Shown here one piece after another: positions 1 to 22,900 of a stretch of 64,000 nt of DNA (positions are counted from its first letter, which is position 1; the number at the start of each line of letters is the position of its first letter). Location of the stretch: the NCBI RefSeq assembly GCF_000972845.2, contig NC_040032.1, positions 3,739,073-3,803,072 on the forward strand. The letters run 5' to 3'. The notes beneath the pieces were generated by a model. It saw only the letters and a program-made list of their open reading frames with translations, was not told where the DNA came from and ran no database searches. The position numbers and the translations under genes were made by a program. This DNA comes from Larimichthys crocea (taxonomy: Eukaryota > Chordata > Actinopteri > Sciaenidae).

Positions 1-647
1 TATTTATCCATGATCACCGTCTCAAAATGTTTTCTACTGTAGCTGCTTAAACATAACCATGAAAACATGAATCGCGTTTCAGTTATCTGTAGTTAATATT
101 GTCGGGGAAACAAATTAAACTCCAGGAAAAGAAATGTCTTGCACCAAAGAAAATATATGCTGATGTGAATAAGCTGTAGGATATAAACCTATTTTTAGAA
201 GACAGGATTGTCTGCACGCATATGACAGATCATTTTAGTCACACTTGAGCATTTTCTTTTTTTTTCACTTGCATGAACATGTGGATGCTCAGCTGCATCC
301 TATACTAATAAATTAGTGAGGATACCACTGTTGTATAACTTGTTGATGAATGAACATGACTGCTGTGTCGGGAGTTGTCAAACAAGTTTCTATATTCCCT
401 CAACCAGTCCCAGGAGCGAAGCTGTCTTTTCTGGATGTCTATCAACATCTTCCGCTGTGCTGCAGCTACTCATTTATTCATACCTTATCAATAACTGAAG
501 CCTCAGGAGGGCCAGGCTCAGAAATACATTACCTTCAGCACCACTACGTCACCTCCCATTTACATAAATAGAGAAATAAATTGACATGTTGATTGGCGGG
601 TGAGTTAAATGACTGCGCCAGCACCACAGCTGTGGGAACTGTGTCTC

Positions 648-659
648 ACGCACACGCAC

Positions 660-695
<36 letters not shown>

Positions 696-883
696 ACATA
701 CACACACTACATAGCATAGCACTGTCTTCAATGTTATCAGCTAGTAATCATCAATTTATGAGGTCCCGCTGGCACACAACCAGTATGTGCACATATAGAA
801 AGAAACACATGAACTAACTGACACACACGCACACACACACACACACACACGCACGCACACACACACGCATGCACGCACACACA
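648..883. repeat. two (CA)n microsatellites
   Basis: There are CA-rich runs at about 648-708 and 821-883 with a few CG or TA interruptions, separated by about 110 bp of unique sequence. They lie in gabra1 intron 8. The open frames through them are dinucleotide artefacts. Confidence 0.95.
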
Positions 884-1023
884 AACTCAAGGAGTTGTTC
901 CGTAATGAGCAGATATATTAAACAGCAACATGGGAGAACCAATAAATACCCAGCCAAACGCTCCTAAAGAGGAGAGAAGGAAGCAAGCTAATCTTCTTAG
1001 CACTGCTGTCCCTGACAGCTCAG

Positions 1024-1027
<4 letters not shown>

Positions 1028-1060
<33 letters not shown>
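1028..1060. repeat. (GA)n microsatellite
   Basis: A perfect GA run in gabra1 intron 8. Confidence 0.95.
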
Positions 1061-1062
<2 letters not shown>

Positions 1063-3510
1063 ACCAGCACCAACGCCAAATCAGCACCATCGGTGTTTTT
1101 TTGGTTTTCATTTGAACTGCAAACAAATGAATTGCCAATAGTTTTTCCACCACAAGGAACTTGCTATAAACTAATCAGCCCCTTAATCGGCACAATGATA
1201 AATATGATAACTCTACCCACTGCTGTGTTTTTAAATTGCCTATTCATCTACAGGGCAGGCTTTAGGAAAAAAAAAAGATTTAGTGCAGGGGCTGTGCTTC
1301 ATAGACACAATGTAATTTAAACTGTGTTTTCAGTGCTGTATTTGTTCACGTTAATGGATTTTCTCTGTCAGCTTTGGACATCTGTGTTGGAAACACAAAC
1401 CTGATCACAACTGTAGTAATAAGAGAACACATATAGCATTAGAGTAGTTGTTTGTTTACTCTTAGTATCGCTGCATCATTTGACGCACTGTGGTTCTGTC
1501 TCGAAATGAAAAGAGGGAGAAACCAAGCTGTGAATAGGTGTCTGCGGGAGGAATGACTAAAGTGCGTTTGTGCAGTTTAGTCATTTTTTACTTTTCGAAC
1601 ATAGAATAGGTAACATTGCTGACTTCATTTACATACTTGTTAAAATAATGGCTTTTTGTCATTCAGACATAGATGTCTTTGTATGTTCATGTTTCTCACA
1701 CTTTTAATCAGGCGTGACAGGACCATTATGGAAAGAGCCATAATGCCACCGTAATGTTTCACACCTGGTGGGCAAGAGAGAGCGGTGGTACAACTGCAGA
1801 ACAGAGGTTAATTGAAAAGGCTTCATACACCATCTTGAAGGAAGATGAGTGTTTTCCATTCTTTCACAGACTGCAGCAGTGATGGACTTTAAAACATATT
1901 CTGCTTTTTGAAGATCTAGTTAATGACCATCTTGGACATGAGCAATGCTTGTACCTGCTTCTCACAGTGAATCCCACTAATGCATTTATTTATTTATTTA
2001 TTATTATTGGAGAATTCTGCAGCCTACTTTACTATGTCCAGCATAAAATGACAAGACGTTAAGTTGAGACTCATTTTATTCTTATTTGCCGTCATGTTAT
2101 ATTTGAAACGTGTAGCTGAATATTATAGCTGAAATATAACGTAAATTTAAAGACATTTTGATTGTCTGGATTATTAAACTAGTTGTGTTTTCCTTGTGCA
2201 TAACAGGTAATCATAAAGAGACACATTTATTACAGCACTCTTCATAAGGCAGCACAATGTGTGCATTTAAAATCTCAGTGTACTTAAAAAAATAACGATG
2301 TAATTATGTTCTACATTAGTCTTTACATTAACGTGACAGCATTTCATTTACTTGTGCTGTGTGGGAAATGTTACTAGGTCAAACTTTGTAAAAAAAAAAA
2401 ATACCATTGTGACTTTTAGGTGGTTCTCTAATGAGGTGCATTTCAGAACAGGACCCTACAGTACATCAAGTGTTATTTGTGTTTATCAGCACTCTAAAAC
2501 TGCCCTCAGGTGCCTGCTTCAAAACTCTGACATCTGCCTGCATCACATCATACTCACTGAATGTTCAAAAAAAAACATTTACAAGCCCGACTCTTGAAAT
2601 AATCAGTGCATTCAGCAATATAAAGTCACAAACAAGACAAATGGAGCCAGAAATGCTCCAATTCCTCACTATACACAGCGATCATTACCAGCAGTGACAC
2701 CATAGTACACATTAGCCTCTGTCTAACATGAACATGTAACACATTATTCCTGTATTTACACTCAATGTTGCCAGGTAGCTTGTTATTTACATGCATTTTG
2801 CCCATGATTCACCACAATAAAAAACGTACCATATGTAAAAGCTTCTGTGTGAGGACAGCTCAGTGTACTCTTTCATCCTAATAGCACTAGACACATGTAC
2901 CATGCTTTGATATACCACGTACATCCTTGACTCAGATGATAGCCAAAGGATTAAGATGGCAATAAAAGATCTTGATTGTCTGCTATGTCTTTTTAATGAT
3001 ACATTTACAGTGATATTGACACTGTAACCTCTTTGATGAACAGGCTCATTCATCTGCTGTCTCAGTTGATGCATATTAATCACACGAATGACCTACCTAG
3101 TATACCGGGACGCTGTGCTGCTCTGCGTCTTCATGAAAGCGTGCGCATGCGTTTATACAACTGCGTGTGTGTGCACATGCTGCATACATGTAATCTCATG
3201 AAGCAGAACCAGCAATGATAGCATGAGGGACACACACATGCCCTAGATAGTTGTTTGAATCTAATCTAGGCCATCCTCATTTCCCCTCGACACGTGACAA
3301 CCACCGCAGGTAGCTAGCTGTGGCATACACACACACATATGCACTTGAAGACACCAAAACATTGCCGGAAAGAGTAGAAAAGGCTGCTGGAGAGACTGCA
3401 GAGATGCAAAATCTGGTGCATGCATAATGTTTCTGTGAAAGCTCTTTAAGTAGTCGACCAGGGGAAACACTGACATCCATGAGAAAAAGAAAGAGAGAGG
3501 GTGAGAGATG

Positions 3511-3570
3511 GATATATATATATAGTAATATATATATATATATATTATATATATATATAATATATATAGA

Positions 3571-3620
<50 letters not shown>

Positions 3621-3655
3621 AGAGAGAGAGAGGAAAAAGAAGAAGAAGAAGAAAG
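3511..3655. repeat. compound (TA)n-(GA)n-(GAA)n microsatellite
   Basis: A TA tract interrupted by short inversions (3511-3569) passes directly into a GA tract (3573-3632) and then an AAG-rich end. The purine-only half could form triplex structures. Confidence 0.95.
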
Positions 3656-3784
3656 AGTACAGGGCTAGGTAACTCAAGGACATTCTGCCTGCTGCTGTGC
3701 TTTGCTGCTACAGAGCATGCTGCAGACTAGCAAGAGCTTTCCTTTTGGGCAGTATTATGTAAGACCTTAGTGTGACAGACAGAC

Positions 3785-3871
3785 AGATACACACACACAT
3801 ACACAGACACATACAAATGATCATGCACACATGCCCAGACACATGCACACAACACACAGAGGCCAATCTGT

Positions 3872-3916
<45 letters not shown>

Positions 3917-3960
3917 TGAACGCGTACATCGCACATAGGCGGACACACACACACACTTGT
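3785..3960. repeat. (CA)n microsatellite with degenerate flanks
   Basis: A pure CA core at about 3873-3915 is flanked on both sides by older, mutated CA sequence. Confidence 0.93.
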
Positions 3961-4268
3961 GGACACACATTCAGAGCACGTAAATCTAAATTCACACTGA
4001 GCCTCGTGTTTGAAATTCTACTGCAGCCAGCCACAACTGATTAAAGCCCGTGTTCACCTCATTGGTGCAGAGTCAGAATAGAATATTACAGAAGAGAAAC
4101 GTCGTACACTGCATTTATATGCAACTTCTCATACGTTTTTTTTTTTTTTTTTTAACATTTAATATATTTTTTTCCAGGAATACTTCAACATTTTGGCACA
4201 CGCATGCTTATTAGCTTTCTAGCTGAGAATTAGATGAGAGGATTGATACCACTCTGTGTTCACTGTGA

Positions 4269-4283
4269 GGTTGCCAGGCAACC
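4269..4283. promoter_or_regulatory. perfect RFX X-box-like palindrome
   Basis: GGTTGCCAGGCAACC is a perfect inverted repeat that fits the RFX family X-box (GTTGCC half sites). It lies in gabra1 intron 8. Function is not shown. Confidence 0.35.
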
Positions 4284-4808
4284 AGCAGAGACACCAGGAA
4301 GTCACCGCACTGTTCAGCAAGAAATTGTTGCAGCATGTTGTCCTTTCCTTTGTGTTTGTTCTGTACACTTCTGCTTGTGTACAGATTAAACAAACAAGAC
4401 AGAAAATGTAAATCGGCGTGCCTTGGAATGTTGGAATACTTTTCTTTTTTTTAACAGATCAGGCAATCTTTCTTCTCCTGTTTTCATGCTTTATGCTTTG
4501 CTGTGTTCATTTCCTAGCGTGCATCCAACTCCCACCAATAAAAGCAAATACACACATTTCCTTTAAATGGACAATTTCTGTCCACATCTTCGTCTACTAT
4601 GTCAAGTAGATAACTCAATCAACACACTGTAGTATCATCGCTCACTACATAAAGTCATATTGTAACACAATAATAACTTCAGGGACTGTTTTTGATGTTA
4701 TTATATATTATAGCAGCGCAGTTGATATTGTTCTTTGAATGAAAGCCTGATGGCCTTTCATCGTATTTTCCCCAAGAACAGATTTGAAACCTACTGATGA
4801 TAGGCTCA

Positions 4809-16136
<11,328 letters not shown>

Positions 16137-16625
16137 AGTTGCAATATGAGGACCTTTCACTGCTGGAGGTCAAACAGAGAGAGAATGAACATCATTACCA
16201 AGTCATGTGAGCCAGTGGTCCACCATTAACTCTAACGTTTCATTACAAGTGTCAAAACACATGTGCTACAAACAACAGCCAATGTGGAGGTGGAGGCTGT
16301 GAGGAAGACTTTGTTCCTATAGAGATATTTATTAATCTATTTATTTTATGTGAGAGAGTTTTTTTTCTTTTCGGTCCTCCTTCTTAACATCTCCCACAGA
16401 TTCACTGGCTGCACATGAATCAAACCAAATGGCCCTGTCACATGCATTGTGGGCCATCACATGCCACTTGACACACGCACTTTCACATCATCATTTTGAA
16501 TTATCTGTCACATGGACAGAGGCATATATTCTACACCCTAACTATGTGGGAGACCGAATTTAAAATAGCTGCTCAGCATTTCGATGATCAGAAAGACACC
16601 CAGTGTAAATACGAGTTTCATAACT

Positions 16626-16674
<49 letters not shown>
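16626..16674. repeat. (CA)n microsatellite
   Basis: A perfect CA run of about 24 units in gabra1 intron 1. Confidence 0.97.
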
Positions 16675-16676
<2 letters not shown>

Positions 16677-17737
16677 GGTATGGCTGCATCTGTAGCGCAT
16701 AATGATTAAGTAGAAATAACAAGGCAACCCATCATCGACCACATAACACCCTGTGTGAGCTTGTAGCACCTGTACACAGCCTCCTCTAATACCCTGCAAT
16801 GTGAAACGCGTCGGTACCGCAATATCAAACCAAATCCTCCTAAAATAAGAGCATTTGCTTCCTCCTCAATCATTAAGCTATGATGTCAGCCGGGTCATAA
16901 AGTATGTAAGCAATTAGCCTGCGCTATTGCGCATGCAAAACACAATGCTCAGATTCACGGTCCATTTTTTGAACGTATAATCGATGTCCACGAGAGGACC
17001 AATTACTTACTTAAAGGAGAGCGCAAAAAAAACCCAAAAACACAGTATTTCACAAACGACCACGAAATCCTGCCACTGAAACACAGCCCACATAGAAGAC
17101 AATACCACTGCTATACTTGCTTGTGATGTTCCAAGGTACACTGTGAGCGGATTTGAGTCGGGGGACATAAAATGTTCTCTTTAAAAAAAAAATGAAATAA
17201 AAATAAAATAAATCCTTTTGCTTGACAAGGATTTGACGAAGCGGGGATGATGCAGATTAACGAACAGAAGAGAAAATCCCGCACAAGCACACTTTCTAAG
17301 TTATTCAGAGAGGAGATGTCACCCTCTTCCCACTGAGATACATGAACATATTTCAGCTGGATGGAGATTTTTCATGCAACTGGCATCCCTGCGAGCCTGC
17401 TCTAAATACATGCATGGCGATCCAATTCGTGCGTGGCGGAGTAATTAAGCAAATGTGCGTTGATGCTGTTTTATTCGGAGCGCTGTCCGTGGTGCTGAAA
17501 CCAGGCTCTGCCTCCCGTTCAAAGCCTCAAACGACTCGTGTTTGCCATAAAATACCCCGTAAACGATCCCGATTTCGACGGCAGACTTCCCCCCTTCGCC
17601 CCAATAAAACTCGTCTTCGATTCTAGCTGGGTTCAGCAACACAAACCTTCCTTTTTTTCTTAATCCGAGTGTGACTCCCCTCTCCCGTTCTTGTGCCCAA
17701 TAAAAAAAGGCGAGTAAAATGGAGAGAAATGACTTAC

Positions 17738-17900
17738 AGCAGACGAGTCGGGGTATATTCGATGTCCGCTGGCTATATCTCCTCAAACTTTTGAGAATAT
17801 CTTTTCTAGCCGGACTGAATGAGAAAAAATCCTCCTGTGATCTCAGATCTGACGAATTTTAGCTTGAGGCTGGAGAAGCGGCTGCTGACGATATGCGCAG
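17738..17900 (-). other. gabra1: candidate gabra1 non-coding exon 1 (3' end defined by donor)
   Basis: A near-perfect donor, CGTCTGCT|gtaagtcat, lies at 17738/17737 on the minus strand, 1.57 kb upstream of the exon 2 acceptor. The sequence behind it is CpG-containing and has no long open frame, as expected for a 5' UTR exon. The 5' border is not defined: it could be a start site anywhere up to a TATA-like element near 18160, or a weak acceptor near 17873 (cttctccag). The upper coordinate given is nominal. Confidence 0.4.
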
Positions 17901-18153
17901 GTCTCTCTCACTGTTCATTGGTGGTGCTGTAGTGAGTTGAACTCTCTCAGTCTGTCAGCAGCAACAACAACAACAGAAAAGGGAAGAAAAAAAAATGTTC
18001 TACTAAACTAATAAATCTGCATTGTGTGCCGAGGTCCCTATCCAAAATAGATGTTTTACTTCCTGTAAATAAAGTACATGGGGAACAGACTGTGTCCAAG
18101 CGCAGAGCATTTCATATTAGAATAGGCTGTACCAACCTAATATAAAGACTAGC

Positions 18154-18168
18154 CCGCCCATTTTATAT
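18154..18168 (-). promoter_or_regulatory. TATA-like box with adjacent GC box
   Basis: The minus strand reads gcatataaaatgggcggg, a TATA-like word followed immediately by a GC-box core. It lies about 420 bp upstream of the 17738 donor, so a transcript starting about 30 bp downstream would have a first exon near 390 bp. This is only sequence resemblance; no start site is proven. Confidence 0.25.
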
Positions 18169-18619
18169 GCAGCACAATTTAACTTCCACTGCTGTCGCCC
18201 TAATCTCGTTTCAGTGGCTGCTAAATAAAAATCCTCTTACATTTTCAACTGGGATCCTTGTTTTTTCCCCCCACATCGCGCTTTCTCTGTCTCGCTCCCC
18301 GACTCCTACGTGATGATTTCCACCGGGATAAACTGACATTTGTTCAAAGACCGTCTCGCGAACCAAGGCAGCATCTTATGGACCAGAGTAGCAGTCATAA
18401 AACCGATAGTGAGTACTTAAGATGAAGCAACATACACATACACACAAAATGAAAACGCGAATGGACACACGACTCGGATACGCGCGCACACAAGCAGGCA
18501 AAAAAAGACACCTCCAAAATGTTTTAAGAAAATCGTGTTCCCTCACCAGCTTGCACTGATGAGACGAGCCTCTCTCTGCAATAAAAAAAAAAAAGAAAAT
18601 CCTCCTCGAAATCACTCAC

Positions 18620-18753
18620 CGTCTCCTAAAAGCCTGCGTTTCGCATCGAGACAACAGCACTGTGTCTCTGTTTACAGCCAAATATTCTGCTGCTACAAGC
18701 CGCGCCACTCAAGACTGAGCTCAGAACGGTGAGGAGCGCTGAGCTGCGTGCAT
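18620..18753 (-). other. gabra1: candidate alternative gabra1 5' UTR exon
   Basis: A strong donor, GGAGACG|gtgagtga, lies at 18620/18619. A strong acceptor, a T-rich tract ending cctcccttgcag, lies directly before 18753. Together they bound 134 bp. The exon would open with ATG and an 11-codon upstream reading frame (ATG at 18753, stop TGA). Since both borders look like splice sites, this may be an internal 5' UTR exon fed by a start site still further right. Mammalian GABRA1 is known to use several alternative non-coding first exons; homology to any of them is not claimed. Confidence 0.35.
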
Positions 18754-19838
18754 CTGCAAGGGAGGAAAAAAAAAAAAAATTGGGCTGATGATACCCGGCG
18801 TATATTTTTTTTGTAGTCATCTGCGTATTTCAAGTTAAACTACAAATCAGAGGACATTTTCATCACCGAGGACTACAGCAGGAGGCATAAGAAGACACAA
18901 GGACATTTTTATGGGCAGTTTATGATCATATCAGTGTAATTCATGGTTGCATAAGCCTCATATAAACCCCCAGCTGTTGATTTCGGAATGCTTATGACAG
19001 TGGAGCGACTCATTTTTTTTTTTTTCGCCTTCAGTTTTGACTGGGGGGTTTATTTTCATCAGAGCAGGCAGTAGTGCGCTGGCAGTGTAGTCACGTCAGT
19101 CTGGTCTGCAGTGCAACGTTTCCTCTGTGAGTGTGTGCGAGAGAGAGTGTGCGTGCGCGTGTGTGTGTGTGTTGCCTCCTCACGCGTGGTTAAAGTAGTG
19201 CATGTGCGTGATTAGTTATGAGGGACGTCATGGGCTTATGTATTCAATAAGAGATCTATCTGTATCCATCCCAAATCAAAGTGTTTAACATTCTAAGTTG
19301 AAATAATGGCACATATAATGATCCAAATATTTGGATACTTGGACTTCTCGCCCCCTCTTTTCTCCCTCTTCTTGCGCTCTGCTCATATTTCTCCCCCATA
19401 ACCTGATGCTGCAGGTGCACGCGCATATATTAATAGTAATAGTAATAATAATAAAACAAACACCGAGCCGCTCCCGCAAAAATTAATGCCATTGTAATGC
19501 AAGTGGAGTTTCATTTCAAGCTGCTTCCCTTCTCTCAAAGCTCGACGCCACCGCACTGCATGTGACTCGATTTGCCTCTGCGGGCGCGTGCACGTGCCGA
19601 CATGCATAACCAACACGTGCCCGCGTGCGTGTTGTGGTCGAAACTAGCAGCCAAAAAAAAAAAAAAAAAAAAGGAGGAGAATTTTCTTCACCAGCGGACA
19701 GCTTCTCCACAACACCACCAAGTCATCAATTAAGACGAATTCCCAGTGACGCCGCTCAAGCAAATAACGACAATCGAAGGCGACTTGCCTACTCACAGCT
19801 CCATCTCTGGGCAGGTGATGGGAACGGATAGTGAATTT

Positions 19839-19840
<2 letters not shown>

Positions 19841-19909
<69 letters not shown>
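19841..19909. repeat. (GT)n microsatellite, uninterrupted, 34 units
   Basis: An unbroken alternating GT tract of 69 bases lies about 1.1 kb upstream of the distal candidate gabra1 5' exon. Long perfect GT tracts are usually length-polymorphic and can adopt Z-DNA. Confidence 0.98.
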
Positions 19910-19913
<4 letters not shown>

Positions 19914-19999
19914 GATAAACGGAGAGAGATGGATGACGGTAATTTAGGTGAGAGATGTGCGGGTTATGGGGAAATAATCACTCGCTGTGAACAGTGCTT

Positions 20000-22900
20000 T
20001 TGAATTTTAAAAGAAGGGATATTGACGAACTACGCCCGCCCCCTCCACTCCCTCCCTCCTCCCTTCTCTGGGGGTGTTGTTTGTGGTGATAATTTGTCTG
20101 TTTTACAACTGTGGTAAAAAAAAAAAAAAAAAAAAAAACGGACCTCAGAAGCAATATCTGGTAGAGTCAATCTCGGATCACTGACACGTTAACACAAAAA
20201 GTAACTTGCAGCCACCTCTGTGTGTTTACACATCTTTTTTTTTTTGTTGTTGGTACTGTTTCTCAGGTGCCCAAATCAATCTTGAACATGTCTGTGTGTT
20301 TTAGCATTTGACCTTTTAAAGTTAAGTCATTCACTCTGTACTTTATCACTGCGCTTTCCTGTGTGTGGAAGTGTGTACACATACAAGTGTACAACCATTC
20401 TCTCTTTTGGGTGACCTTTGGAGCCTTTGTCCTGCGCTTAAAACACCATGGTTGTTTCTCTGAAAAGGATAAGTGCACCCTGTGACCCTGTAAGGTTTTG
20501 TTGAGCTCTTTTTAATTTAGTGAACACCTGCTTTTTAATGACACAATCTGAACACCGCCAGATTCTTTTTCAGTCCTGGTCCAAAAGCAAAAAGACATCA
20601 GCAGGCGAAGTCTCAATGTATTTGTAGGCAGTAAAGAGCATTTTATAAAGAGATGAAACCAGGACAGGTCACAAAGGGATTTTATGTTGTTTTTTTTTCC
20701 TTTGGAGTGGACCAGAGAACTCTTTACAAGGGAGGAATGTCTTAATTTGGTATGTGATGTCACTTTATTGGAGATTCCTGAGTCTCTCTGCCCGTGGCCA
20801 GCGGCATGTTGTACCTCTGGTTAGGTCAGGGTTGCTCCTCAATGAAGAGGTCACTCAAGACCACTCTCTGTCCAGTACGCAACCATCTGGCTGCCTCCAA
20901 CCGTGGCTGTAGAGTGAGAGAGAGAGAGAGAGAGAGAAACCCAAGTGTGGTACTTCAGTTCAATTACTGCAGTAAAGCTTGATTTGTGCTTGCCTTTTTT
21001 TGCCCCTTGGGCTTGTGCATTTTACAGTGCCAGTGGGTTGAAACTTGAAACCAGATTTACACTGGTGTACGCTGCTTAACAGTGTCTCGTTTCCCTCCTG
21101 CTCACCTCCTGGTTTCCTTTTTTAAATTTTTTTTTATCCCTCATCTGCCCAATCTGGATGGAGGAGGCTAATTAAGCCTTTCTACAGGTATGGATGAATC
21201 AGTAAAAAATATTTTCAATGAGGTACTGTTCACATGTTGTACCGAGGAGAGGAGAAACACTCATAGCAAATCAAAACTTTTAGAGGTTCTCCAGCAAACA
21301 AAAATAAAAGGAGGTTGGCACTGGAGTGGATCAGAGTGCACTCAGAAGCTGAAGCTGCCAAATTGCCGGGTACCTGCCCCTCAAGCAGTTTTACTGGTGG
21401 ACAGCCACTGGGGCTTTAGCTTGTAGTTCCGTCTTTGCAGAACATCAAGAGCTTGCTTCAATCACTTGTCCTGAGAAATAAATCAGGATGTTGTAGAAGG
21501 CAAAAGAGTGCCTCCCCTCTGTGAGCTGCTCTCTGCAATCAGCCTTTGACTCACCGTTTCAGGCCAAATGACATGGGACACACATGCACAGGTGCATACA
21601 CACACATCGATATTCATATCTGCTCATAAATATACACCCCTATGGATTTATATGCATATGCACTGCATGTGCACACATGAATATAACTGAACATATATGT
21701 TATGATGAGGGGGGAGGATTGGCAGTTACAGCTAAACATCTAAAGCTATAAAACAAAATATAATTAAAGAACGTTTAAGTTCATTTTGGATGAACTAGAG
21801 ATTCTTTTAGCATCAGTGCTGCCAACATACAAAATTTATGAATCACTTGATCTATTCCCACATGCTGTACAACCTACCGGCAGGCTTTAGAAAGCAGCAA
21901 TTGCTGATGTAGACAAACATTTATTTATAAAGTTCCATGCATGTGTTTAAAAGTTTGGTGGTGTGATGGGGCCCAGTCTTTCTGGATAGATTGCTGCCTA
22001 CCTTCACTGTGGGTTTTTGAATATTGTACTTTACATATAAATGAACTAAACAAATACATTTCCGGTAGACACAAATCAACACAATGAAATGCATACATTT
22101 ACATATATTACACACACATACAAATGCATTGTGATTATCCTACACACTGTGCCTGCTTAATATTAAGAAAACGTAACCCTAAATCTTGATTGGTAGTGTT
22201 CTACAGTCTCTCGGATAAATCTTAAATCGCCACCAACATTGCAAGACAGTAAACAGACACAGCTTCACTCTCCATGTCATGTTGGCAAAGATAATACCAT
22301 ACAACTCAAACAAAGTGCATCAGCCGTAGGTGTGTAAATGATTAGCTCCCACACTGATGAGCAACTGCCAACTTGCATGGCAGCCAATGCCATCAGTCTA
22401 TGAATATGTATGTGAATAGGTGAATGAGATATGTAGTGTAAAGGTGCCTTGAAAAGGTATAAGTACAGTCCGTTTACCAAAAGAATAACTTAATATTGCA
22501 ACTTTACAAAAAAAATCTCAACTACTTTTGTAGAGTACACTGTACAGCCCCATTACGCAACATAAATGAATAAACATATACTGAATAAAGTAAACCAATA
22601 TGTAATATGCACAGAAGCTACACTACTGCAGACAATGCTTGAACAAATATATGGTATATGTTGTACAGTATGTGTTTGCAAAAGGACATACAAGTAAATC
22701 CTGTGTGTATGCACATTAGCAGACATACTGTACATGCATTATGCATATGTTCAGGTTGTGCACAAATTCATACACATATTTATATCCCACATATGTACAC
22801 TGTGGTATAGGCTTGTGTATTAGCTACAAGTGTATGCACATCCATACACGTATAACAATGCAGGACGAAAAGTAGGTAAATCCAACGCTAAAGGTAGAGA

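Larger units (their letters stand above)
16163..19700 (-). other. gabra1 upstream region and intron 1
   Basis: This block runs from the exon 2 acceptor to the upstream flank. It includes a 48-bp CA tract (about 16626-16674). From about 17.4 to 19.7 kb it has more CpG dinucleotides than the AT-rich sequence to its right, consistent with a promoter region. No protein-coding exon of another gene is seen in it. A-runs at 18583-18594, 18766-18779 and 19652-19671 are simple sequence. Confidence 0.5.

Noticed and set aside
3261..3683. 140-codon minus-strand open frame
   Set aside because: The peptide is mostly translated GA and TA microsatellite, inside gabra1 intron 8.
3708..4044. Overlapping Cys/Val- and His/Thr-rich frames on both strands
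   Set aside because: They are dinucleotide repeat translations, as at 549-817, 16560-16799, 19746-20003, 27112-27366, 47579-47803 and 60432-60742.
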